From an uncultured Luminiphilus sp. (GTDB taxonomy: Bacteria; Pseudomonadota; Gammaproteobacteria; Pseudomonadales; Halieaceae), in NCBI GenBank assembly GCA_905479205.1, contig CAJQLP010000059.1:1-44362 (forward strand): a DNA stretch of 44,362 nt, written 5' to 3'. Made by a program: the position numbers and the translations under genes. Positions 16,589 through 24,342 of this stretch are shown in pieces; position 1 is the stretch's first letter, and each line of letters begins with the position of its first letter. Under the pieces are notes generated by a model that was given only the letters and a program-made list of their open reading frames with translations, did no database searches and had not been told where the DNA came from.

Positions 16589-18675
16589 TCGTCAGCTACG
16601 CCCTTAAAGGTAAGGTCGGTGTCATCACTGTTGACAGCGCGCCGGTTAATGCGTTGTCACATGCAGTTCGCTCGGGTATTGCTAACGCCCTAACCACGGC
16701 CGCAACCGATCACTCAATGGCTGTGGTAATTATCTGCGCAGGTCGAACGTTTATCGCCGGTGCTGATATCACCGAATTTGGTAAGCCCCCACAAGAACCT
16801 TCGCTGAACCAGATCCTTGAGCAGTTAGACAACCACCCTAAACTTACTCTTGCAGCAATCCATGGCACCGCACTTGGCGGTGGTTTTGAAACCGCGCTGA
16901 GTTGCAACTATCGTATCGCTCTAAAAAGTGCCAAGGTGGGCTTACCCGAGGTCAAGCTGGGCTTATTACCCGGCGCCGGCGGTACTCAGCGAGTGCCGCG
17001 GCTTGCAGGTCTCGGACCCTCAATCAACCTTATGACGACAGGCAATCCCATAGCGGCGAGCCAGGCAGCCGAATGGTCTCTGGTTGATCGCGTCGTTGAC
17101 GGAGACCTGCTCACAGAGGCCGTCGCGTATGCCGAGCAACTAGTTGCTGAGCAGGCGCCCCAAAAGCAGGCGCGCAACGGGCAGTTAATACTGAGCGATG
17201 CCGATCGCGACGCGATTTCTCAGCAGCGGGAACTAATGCGTAAGAAGACCCGCGGTGAAACGGCGCCACAACGAATTCTAGATTGTATTGAGGCGGCGGA
17301 GCTCGACTTTGACAAAGGCTTGGATCGCGAACGCGAGCTATTCATAGCTTGCATGCAAGATCCTCAGTCAACAGCGATGCGTCATATGTTTTTCGCCGAG
17401 CGCGCGGCTGCTAAGGTCGATAACCTACCCAAAGACACTTCGCTGCTCAACGTCGCTCGAGTCGGCATTATTGGTGCCGGTACGATGGGCGGCGGTATTG
17501 CTATGTGTTTCGCCCAAGCTGGCATTGCTGTAACCCTGCTCGACATGTCCGATGATGCGGTCAATGCGGGGATTGAAAAAATCACCAAAAACTACGCAAT
17601 CAGTGTCAAACGGGGACGTCTGAGCGAAGCGCAGGTGGGCGGGATCATGGCAAACATCACGCCAACTTCGAGCTACAACGATCTGGCAGACATGGATCTG
17701 GTCATTGAAGCGGTGTTTGAAAATCTTGCCATTAAACAGGACGTTTTCAAAACCTTAGACGGTATCTGCAAACCTGGCGCCATCCTTGCCAGCAATACCT
17801 CATATCAGAGTATCGACGAGATTGCCTCCGTTACCTCGCGTCCCGAAAGCGTGCTGGGCATGCATTTTTTCAGTCCTGCCAACGTCATGAAGTTGCTTGA
17901 GGTAGTTCGTGGCGCCCAAAGCAGCGACACCATAATTGCTACTGCCATGGCGGTAGCTAAAACCATCGGCAAGGTGCCCGTACTGTCAGGCATGTGCTAC
18001 GGCTTTATTGGCAATCGCATGTTGCGTCCCTATGCTCGCGAGGCAAGCTTATGCTTGATGGAGGGCGCCACACCTGCCCAAATTGACGGTGCTATGGAAC
18101 GCTGGGGAATGGCAATGGGCCCACTGGCGGTGGGTGATCTCGCTGGGCTTGATATTGGCTACAAAGCGCGGGAACAACTCACGGACGAGCAAAAAGGCGA
18201 ACCCGCCACTTATATCGTTGCGGATCGTTTGGTTGAGGCGGGGCGACTGGGCCAAAAATCGGGTGCCGGCTACTACCGATACGATCCCGATACGCGCCAG
18301 CGTGTCGATGATCCGCAAGTGATGACCATCGTAGAGAGTGCTTGCCAGGAACTGGGCATTAGCCGTCGGGTAATCAGTGACGATGAGATTGTAGATCGTC
18401 TGATTTTGGCTCTAGCCAATGAAGGCGCTAAAATCCTAGAAGAAGGTATTGCCCAGCGCGCAAGTGATATCGATGTGGTCTATTGCTTCGGCTATGGATT
18501 TCCGCGCTTCAAGGGAGGGCCCATGCACACCATCGAGGCCATGGGGCTAGAGCGTGCGGTTGCACGTATCAACGAATTTCAGTCGACACTAAATCCGGGA
18601 AATTGGCAGCTTGCGACCATACTGGCAGAGCTTGCAGCCAGCGGCGACTCTTTAGTGGGATACCATCGTGACTGA
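16585..18675 (+). CDS. FadJ-like enoyl-CoA hydratase / 3-hydroxyacyl-CoA dehydrogenase
   Basis: Bifunctional beta-oxidation enzyme of 696 residues. The N-terminal crotonase domain (about 1-190) has PVNALSHAVR, the oxyanion-hole segments AGRTFIAGADITEFG and GTALGGGFETALS, and KLGLLPGAGGTQRVPRL. A linker leads to the NAD-binding domain with VGIIGAGTMGGGIAMCFAQ near residue 295, the substrate motif LASNTSYQSIDEIA and the catalytic His in GMHFFSPANVMKLLEVV. Two C-terminal HCDH domains follow (GFIGNRM, FGYGFPRFKGGPMH). The start is TTG at 16585 overlapping the kinase stop; no other start codon gives the conserved N-terminus. No thiolase partner is adjacent, unlike fadBA or fadIJ, so it may serve an unusual acyl-CoA rather than bulk fatty acids (inference). 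Confidence 0.9.
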   Translation: MIVSYALKGKVGVITVDSAPVNALSHAVRSGIANALTTAATDHSMAVVIICAGRTFIAGADITEFGKPPQEPSLNQILEQLDNHPKLTLAAIHGTALGGGFETALSCNYRIALKSAKVGLPEVKLGLLPGAGGTQRVPRLAGLGPSINLMTTGNPIAASQAAEWSLVDRVVDGDLLTEAVAYAEQLVAEQAPQKQARNGQLILSDADRDAISQQRELMRKKTRGETAPQRILDCIEAAELDFDKGLDRERELFIACMQDPQSTAMRHMFFAERAAAKVDNLPKDTSLLNVARVGIIGAGTMGGGIAMCFAQAGIAVTLLDMSDDAVNAGIEKITKNYAISVKRGRLSEAQVGGIMANITPTSSYNDLADMDLVIEAVFENLAIKQDVFKTLDGICKPGAILASNTSYQSIDEIASVTSRPESVLGMHFFSPANVMKLLEVVRGAQSSDTIIATAMAVAKTIGKVPVLSGMCYGFIGNRMLRPYAREASLCLMEGATPAQIDGAMERWGMAMGPLAVGDLAGLDIGYKAREQLTDEQKGEPATYIVADRLVEAGRLGQKSGAGYYRYDPDTRQRVDDPQVMTIVESACQELGISRRVISDDEIVDRLILALANEGAKILEEGIAQRASDIDVVYCFGYGFPRFKGGPMHTIEAMGLERAVARINEFQSTLNPGNWQLATILAELAASGDSLVGYHRD

Positions 18676-18719
18676 ATCGGTGTCATGCCAGCCCTCTCCT
18701 TAAATTGCAAAGAGAACAA

Positions 18720-18736
18720 GGGTGTGCGCAACACCC
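18720..18736. terminator. Small hairpin between convergent genes
   Basis: GGGTGT (18720-18725) pairs with ACACCC (18731-18736) over a 5-nt loop, 45 nt after the FadJ-like stop. On the minus strand it is followed by a T-rich but interrupted tract. It is weak as an intrinsic terminator and probably acts together with the larger hairpin at 18752-18787. Confidence 0.4.
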
Positions 18737-18751
18737 CCAATCAACACTTTG

Positions 18752-18787
18752 ACACTATTAGCGGTACGCCCCCTTTACCGGTAGTGT
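18752..18787. terminator. Bipartite hairpin at the end of the S9 peptidase gene
   Basis: ACACTA (18752-18757) pairs with TAGTGT (18782-18787), and CGGTA (18762-18766) pairs with TACCG (18776-18780) over a C-rich loop. It lies 12 nt beyond the S9 peptidase stop (minus strand) and 76 nt beyond the FadJ-like stop. No T-run is seen. It is the likely shared 3' boundary of the two convergent transcripts. Confidence 0.45.
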
Positions 18788-18799
18788 AGTGACGTTACA

Positions 18800-20752
18800 T
18801 TAGCGAGACATAGAGCCACAAGATGTTGCCAGATAATCAAGTATATTCTGATACAGCTCCGCTTTATGGTGATAAAAAAGCGTATTAGAGAAATGGTCAG
18901 CGCCTTCGAGCTCCAAATATTTATGGGGCTTATTCGCTTTCTTTAATACATCTAAATACTTCTCTGCGTGCTCGAGAGGTACTCGCTGATCAACGTCACC
19001 ATGAATGAGTAAAATAGGGACGTTGACCTTATCGATCTCATTGAGTGGCGAGATACTGTCGTCCCACATCGACAGCTGTTCAATTTTACTCACACCACGC
19101 AAGCGATACCGATAATAATCAATTTGCATGTCTGGATCTGAAACGGCAGCACCAGCAATCACACATTGGTAGTACTGCGGCGTCCTCGACGCGGCCACCA
19201 ATGCCGCATACCCACCGTAGGACCAACCAAACATTGCAACTTTATCTTTGTTAGCTAGCTCTTGATCGATAAGCCAAGCAACACCATCGTCTTTATCATC
19301 CTGCATTTTGTAGCCACCTTGACCACCATTTTTAAATGCTGACTGATAAAATTTTTGCCCATAGCCTTGAGAGCCGCGATATTGTGGTTGTAAGACCATG
19401 TAGCCGTTGTTCGCAAGCAGTTGTGCCCATTCATCAAAAATAATGACTTCTCGAACGAAGGGACCCCCGTGCGGCAAAACCACTAGGGGGAATGGCGGAT
19501 TGCCACTGGGCACTGTTAAAAAGGCTGGAATCGTTACGCCGTCTCTCGCGGGATATTGAATATACTTCACGTCCGCAAGATTCTCCGCCTCGAAGTACGG
19601 ACGCCCGCTCCCTATCAACTGTAGCTTGCCGTTGTGCAGCAAATAATGGCTGCCGGGATCTCTAGGTCCCAAATTCCGCACGGTTAATGACGATCCCTCC
19701 CTAGAGCGACTCGTAATGCGCGCGGAGTAAGCGTTAGGCAGTAGCGACTCTAATTGTCTTTGAAGCGCCGCCTCTTCGTCGTCAAAAAATTCGACAATTG
19801 GCTTATCTTTACAGTGCGTCACTCCCACAATTGTATCCGCGTGGGTCCACGCATTGCTGTGATAGCGAACGCCGCAGATGTCGACATCGGTACGCTGATA
19901 TATCGCTTCAGCGAATTCTTTTGTCGCGGCATTGAACGACCAAAGGCCCGTCGTATCAGCACCTCTGTTGGCTTCAACAAGAAAGTGTCCCGGAAGGTCT
20001 GGATCGGGTCCAAAAACCCTAAAAGTGTCAAAACTGTCTTCATTGAGCCGATAAAACTCGGTCCAATCAGTCTCGCCAGGCTTACGCCAAAACCAAATAA
20101 AGTCGCCGGTATCAATATCAAAGCCGCGCGCAAGAATAGCATTGCCATCCTCGTCGAAGTCGATATTCCCGAGAGAAATCTTCCCTCGAACCAGGAGCTT
20201 TTTAGTGCCTCTCTCTAGGTCAAATTCCCAATAAGCGCGAGGTCGGAATGCTGCTTGCACCTTTGCACCAATGCCATCGTTTCCCCCCTCGGAAAACGAT
20301 ATTAAGATTTTCCCAGGTTTACCCGGCAGCACACTCACAACGCTAGGATCGCGCTCGTCAAACGATTTTAAGCGCTTGGCGTCCACATCGACGAGTGCTA
20401 GTCGATACTCATAAATGCCCTGATTAAAACCGTCAATCTTGTCACGGACCTGTTGACGTGCGGTGAACACTAAACTGCCATTATCGACCCAATTAAAGCT
20501 AATAATCTCCATTGGGCTTGCATTAATACGAAACGGCTCACTGTCTAATGCATCAGTCCGATATATTTCAATGATCGGGTTTTCTGCCTTGCCGGGAATT
20601 TTCATCATACCGAGACGAAGGCCATCTGGTGACAGTGCAACGCTACTGATCGCAGGTCTGCGCGCCCAGTAATCTACGGGATATGGCTCGCTCAGAGCAC
20701 TGAAACTAGTCATTACACTGCTGATTAACAACAACCTACAAAGCACACTCAC
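18800..20752 (-). CDS. Secreted S9-family prolyl oligopeptidase / acylaminoacyl-peptidase
   Basis: Serine peptidase of 650 residues with an N-terminal signal peptide (about residues 1-21, SSVMTSFSALSEP). A beta-propeller-like region (about 40-370) carries WD40/PD40-type repeats such as SSVALSPDGLRLG. The C-terminal alpha/beta-hydrolase domain holds the nucleophile in GWSYGGYAAL (near residue 510), the Asp in HGDVDQRVPLEH (near 590) and the His in GADHFSN (near 620). It resembles the S9C branch that trims short or N-blocked peptides. GTG start at 20752 with SD GGAGG 9 nt upstream. An intrinsic terminator lies only 27 nt before the start, between it and the TonB receptor gene. Likely partner of that receptor in peptide use (inference). 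Confidence 0.9.
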   Translation of the reverse strand: MSVLCRLLLISSVMTSFSALSEPYPVDYWARRPAISSVALSPDGLRLGMMKIPGKAENPIIEIYRTDALDSEPFRINASPMEIISFNWVDNGSLVFTARQQVRDKIDGFNQGIYEYRLALVDVDAKRLKSFDERDPSVVSVLPGKPGKILISFSEGGNDGIGAKVQAAFRPRAYWEFDLERGTKKLLVRGKISLGNIDFDEDGNAILARGFDIDTGDFIWFWRKPGETDWTEFYRLNEDSFDTFRVFGPDPDLPGHFLVEANRGADTTGLWSFNAATKEFAEAIYQRTDVDICGVRYHSNAWTHADTIVGVTHCKDKPIVEFFDDEEAALQRQLESLLPNAYSARITSRSREGSSLTVRNLGPRDPGSHYLLHNGKLQLIGSGRPYFEAENLADVKYIQYPARDGVTIPAFLTVPSGNPPFPLVVLPHGGPFVREVIIFDEWAQLLANNGYMVLQPQYRGSQGYGQKFYQSAFKNGGQGGYKMQDDKDDGVAWLIDQELANKDKVAMFGWSYGGYAALVAASRTPQYYQCVIAGAAVSDPDMQIDYYRYRLRGVSKIEQLSMWDDSISPLNEIDKVNVPILLIHGDVDQRVPLEHAEKYLDVLKKANKPHKYLELEGADHFSNTLFYHHKAELYQNILDYLATSCGSMSR

Positions 20753-20779
20753 AACTACCTACCTCCTCGTCGGCATCAT

Positions 20780-20809
20780 AAAAAAGGCGCGCTCGTGGCG
20801 CGCCTTTTT
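20780..20809. terminator. Strong bidirectional intrinsic terminator between TonB receptor and S9 peptidase
   Basis: GGCGCGC (20786-20792) and GCGCGCC (20798-20804) form a perfect 7-bp GC stem over a 5-nt loop. A-runs before and TTTTT after give U-tracts on both strands. For the minus-strand TonB receptor (stop 20827) it is a textbook terminator, yet the same-strand S9 gene begins 27 nt further on. Confidence 0.85.
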
Positions 20810-20826
20810 CCCCGCTGAACTAGTCC

Positions 20827-23800
20827 TTAATTGCCGCCAAACCGATAGGCTACATCGAGGAAGTAGACGCGTCCCTGTAGATCGTAGCCATAGCCGATCG
20901 GTGTATTAGAGAACGACAGTACTTCACTACCGTCAACAACCGGAGGCTCTTCATTAAAGACATTTCTTATGCCCGCGCCAATTGTCCAGGTATCAGCGTT
21001 ATAAAACAACGATGTACTGTGTCTGAAGTAGTCATCTGCTTCGGCAAAATCTCTGCACAGCACGTCATCAGGTGGGCCGTAGCACGTGTCGGAAGCACCC
21101 GCAATTGAGTCGAATGGGTCAACCGAATCCCGGTCCTGATCGACCGCTCCTAAGTAACGTGTTTCCCAGGTAAAGGCCCAGCGATTCCAGTCGAAGCGAA
21201 TCGCCATTTGGGCTTGCCACTCAGGAAAGCCCCATTCACCCTGATACTCTTCGCGATCAATACTTCCGTCGGCATTACCAAATTCGGTTGATCGCTCCAA
21301 GAGCCTGCTAGCCGTCAAATTAATGCTCATGTTGATTGGAACACCTAAATCTAGCTGATCGCGGAACGCCAAGTTATAGTCGATACCGCGGGCCGTCTCC
21401 TGATCGCGGTTGATAAACCCTAGGTCCATAAACACAATTTCGGGATTAGTAGGATCGGAAAAATCTCGGGTAATGCGACCACAGAATGCACTGGCTCCAG
21501 TACCGGCCTCATCGGTATAACAGTCACTGATTATAAAGCCCGTGCTGGGTTCAATAACTGTATTAGTGATTTCAATTTCGTAATATGTCATACCAAATGA
21601 CAAGTCGAACTTGTTAGTGAAATCCTGCTCAAACGCAAACCCCAACGTCCACGACTCGGACTCTTCGGGGGCTAGAGTAGGAGATCCACCAGCTTGTACT
21701 TCCACACTGAACGTATTGAAGCCGCCATTATTTGCGAGGAACGGGTCAACGCCAGTAGCGCGGCAGTTATCCAAAATTAGTTGATCACGCTTATCATTGG
21801 CGGGGTTGTAATCGCCGGTAAGATTATCAATCGCATCCTCAGGAATATAACAAGGGTCCGCAACGTTTAAGAAGCCAGTAGAACCCGCCAAAAACAATTC
21901 TCGCAGGTTGGGCGCACGGAATGCGGTACCCCAAGTACCACGAATGAGCAAAGGCTCCACTGGCCGCCATCCAATTTTCGCCGACTCAGTGGTATTGTTT
22001 CCGTAATACTCGTCATCGGTGATACGCCCAGACAAATTCACGTTAAGCTCTGTTGCGAGCGGTTTATTGGCAAGAACCGGAATCTCAATTTCTGCAAACA
22101 ATTCATTGACCGTTCGACTTCCCCGAGCACCCTTGTCAGAGAAGAAACCCCAGAATAGGCCCTCTGCCGCAACAGCATCGGGATTGGAGCGAATTTCATC
22201 CCGTCGCGTTTCAATACCAAGACCTAGGGCAACGTCCCCAGCAGGCAACTCAAGTACGTCACCACTTGCATAAGCAGAAACTACAACTTGCTCGTACTCA
22301 GTATCGAAGTTTCGGGTATCAAACAGGAAATCGCGCTCCGCCTGAGTCGCAAAATCCCCTACTACTGAGCCCACGGGATAAAGCGAAGGAGCATACATGT
22401 TAACCGGCACACACCCTGCAACTGCATCGTCTCGCAAAGGTGCGCCGAGATCATTTTCGCAAGGAGTGCTTGTGGAACTGTAGTAGCCCAATGCGTTGTT
22501 TAGGCGGTCTTCACGAACGCCAAATCTGCGCGACTCGCCATCGGATAAGGAGTAACTAGCGTACACGTCAAACGACCAGTTATCGAAGCTAGCAAAATTC
22601 ATAAAAGGCATATCGCCACGAAGACCAGCGACAAACCGAAGCTGACTTTGCTCTACCTCTGTTCGGTTGCGATCGCCACGGACTGACACAATGGGCAATG
22701 TCGGAACAGGGCCAAGAGCGCCTGGATATAGGTTAACGATCCCAAAATCTCGAAACTGAGCGGGTGTCAGCCCATAAACACTGGCGATGCCTGCGGCAAT
22801 GCTTGGGTTGTCGAGGTATGCTCCTGCAGCGAGGCCGCAATCCACACCATCTGGCTGATTGGGGTTACACAGGTTGTAGGGATTAAGCGCGGGCACTTCT
22901 GGAAAAAGCTGCCCTTCGCCACTTTTAGATTTTACCTCTAGATACGAGTAATTGGCCTCGAAATACGGCGTAAGATTTGCTTCGCCCTCAAACGTATATT
23001 CTCCATATGCCATGACGTTATAGCGGGTAGACGCCGGAAATAAGTCGGCGTCCAACGTGGCGGGCTTCCCATTCAGGTCATATTGATACAGGTCAATATC
23101 ACCAAGACCATCACCATTACCGTCGGCAGCTAGGCCAGTATAGGGATCTCCGGACTCACTGAAATTACCCCATCCACCATTGGAGTATCCCGGGGTGTAG
23201 TAAATTGAGCCCATATCAATCGAAGAAATGAATGTTCGGGCAGCAACCGATTGAAAGGCACAGTTGCCATAACTGGGGTAACCGATAGACTCATAATAAA
23301 GGTCCTCGGTACGTATACCGCCATTTTCATCGATCTCGACGTTGCTGGTGCAATCACCCGTCCAGTCGCGATCCGCCAAAGCAGCTTTGGTCGATTTGAC
23401 ATATTCAGCACCAATACCGAATACGCCACGGTCGGAATTGAATCCCCACGCAGCCGTTACCGTTGTATCAGAACCACCGGATTGCTGCGGCTGATTCGAG
23501 AAAATCTCTAGCTCTAACCCATCAAAGTCTTTGCGCAAAATTGCGTTGACGACGCCTGCGATAGCATCAGAACCATAAACCGACGAGGCTCCATCTAACA
23601 GAATATCGTATCGCTCTACAAGCGAGCGCGGCAGGAGGTTCAAGTTGGGAGCTGCAGGTGCCCCCTCGACTCCCGATGGAGACACCCTTCGACCATTGAT
23701 AAGTACTAAGTTACGTTGCGCGCCCAAGCCTCGAAGATCGACCGTCGATGCAGCAGGGCCGTTATCCAATACAAAGCCTTGAAAAGTTAAGTCGATTTGC

Positions 23801-24114
23801 TGACCCGTGGCCGCCGTTGAGCCCTGTAAAATGTCGGCGGCATCAATCAACCCCACCTCTTTAGAGAATTCTGTGGTGATCACTTGAAGCGGTGAAATAC
23901 TGCTAAATGTATCTCGCTTAAGCCTGGAGCCGGTCACAACGACTTCTTCAACGACCTGTTGGACAGGCGCAGAATCGGCCTGGGCTACGGCCTCTACGTT
24001 TGTCGTTTCGATCTCCTCAGATTGTGCCCACACATGCGACGTCTGGCTAATGCACAGCGCGGCGACCAACGAGGAAACAGCAAAAGAAAGTGGCTTGTAT
24101 TTTGTTTTTATCAT
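20827..24114 (-). CDS. TonB-dependent outer-membrane receptor, large (1095 residues)
   Basis: Outer-membrane active transporter driven by TonB-ExbB-ExbD. A signal peptide ends near SHVWAQ (residue 31), followed by a Glu/Ala-rich linker and the TonB-box-like segment EEVVVTGSRLKRD (about 56-68). The plug domain contains VDLRGLGAQRNLVLINGRR and DGASSVYGSDAIAGVVN. A very large beta-barrel with many Asn/Asp/Gly-rich loops runs to the aromatic end VAYRFGGN. Receptors of this kind often import peptides, oligosaccharides or cofactors rather than only siderophores. The neighbouring S9 peptidase suggests a peptide-derived ligand (inference). ATG with an AGGAA SD. A promoter-like element lies upstream at 24179-24207. 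The barrel loops contain several Cys pairs that may form disulfides. Confidence 0.93.
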   Translation of the reverse strand: MIKTKYKPLSFAVSSLVAALCISQTSHVWAQSEEIETTNVEAVAQADSAPVQQVVEEVVVTGSRLKRDTFSSISPLQVITTEFSKEVGLIDAADILQGSTAATGQQIDLTFQGFVLDNGPAASTVDLRGLGAQRNLVLINGRRVSPSGVEGAPAAPNLNLLPRSLVERYDILLDGASSVYGSDAIAGVVNAILRKDFDGLELEIFSNQPQQSGGSDTTVTAAWGFNSDRGVFGIGAEYVKSTKAALADRDWTGDCTSNVEIDENGGIRTEDLYYESIGYPSYGNCAFQSVAARTFISSIDMGSIYYTPGYSNGGWGNFSESGDPYTGLAADGNGDGLGDIDLYQYDLNGKPATLDADLFPASTRYNVMAYGEYTFEGEANLTPYFEANYSYLEVKSKSGEGQLFPEVPALNPYNLCNPNQPDGVDCGLAAGAYLDNPSIAAGIASVYGLTPAQFRDFGIVNLYPGALGPVPTLPIVSVRGDRNRTEVEQSQLRFVAGLRGDMPFMNFASFDNWSFDVYASYSLSDGESRRFGVREDRLNNALGYYSSTSTPCENDLGAPLRDDAVAGCVPVNMYAPSLYPVGSVVGDFATQAERDFLFDTRNFDTEYEQVVVSAYASGDVLELPAGDVALGLGIETRRDEIRSNPDAVAAEGLFWGFFSDKGARGSRTVNELFAEIEIPVLANKPLATELNVNLSGRITDDEYYGNNTTESAKIGWRPVEPLLIRGTWGTAFRAPNLRELFLAGSTGFLNVADPCYIPEDAIDNLTGDYNPANDKRDQLILDNCRATGVDPFLANNGGFNTFSVEVQAGGSPTLAPEESESWTLGFAFEQDFTNKFDLSFGMTYYEIEITNTVIEPSTGFIISDCYTDEAGTGASAFCGRITRDFSDPTNPEIVFMDLGFINRDQETARGIDYNLAFRDQLDLGVPINMSINLTASRLLERSTEFGNADGSIDREEYQGEWGFPEWQAQMAIRFDWNRWAFTWETRYLGAVDQDRDSVDPFDSIAGASDTCYGPPDDVLCRDFAEADDYFRHSTSLFYNADTWTIGAGIRNVFNEEPPVVDGSEVLSFSNTPIGYGYDLQGRVYFLDVAYRFGGN

Positions 24115-24178
24115 GGGAAATTCCTGTATCTAACGTTACGACCTATTGCGTCTTTATTTTTGGAATGGCAATACTTCG

Positions 24179-24207
24179 AATGTAAAATTAAATAACAGGG
24201 GAATCAA
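24179..24207 (-). promoter_or_regulatory. Candidate promoter of the large TonB receptor
   Basis: On the minus strand TTGATT (plus-strand 24202-24207) and TACATT (24179-24184) are 17 nt apart in an AT-rich stretch about 65 nt before the start. A short CTGAT/ATCAG hairpin (24232-24246) lies just upstream. The -10 match is 4 of 6. The rest of the 228-nt gap holds only the terminator of the neighbouring gene. Confidence 0.3.
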
Positions 24208-24275
24208 ACTCTTTTTTTTATTTAAAAACCGCTGATTTTCGATCAGTTATATAAGTCAGCCCGGCGAAATTCAGC

Positions 24276-24312
24276 AAAAAAAACCCCGGTAACCGCTTGG
24301 CGACCGGGGTTT
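24276..24312 (-). terminator. Intrinsic terminator of the second TonB receptor
   Basis: AAACCCCGGT (24281-24290) pairs with ACCGGGGTTT (24303-24312) over a 12-nt loop. On the minus strand the stem is followed by eight T residues (24276-24283). It begins 31 nt after the receptor stop codon and isolates that gene from the large TonB receptor. Confidence 0.88.
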
Positions 24313-24342
24313 AATTTAACAAAGGCTTACACCATCAGGATG

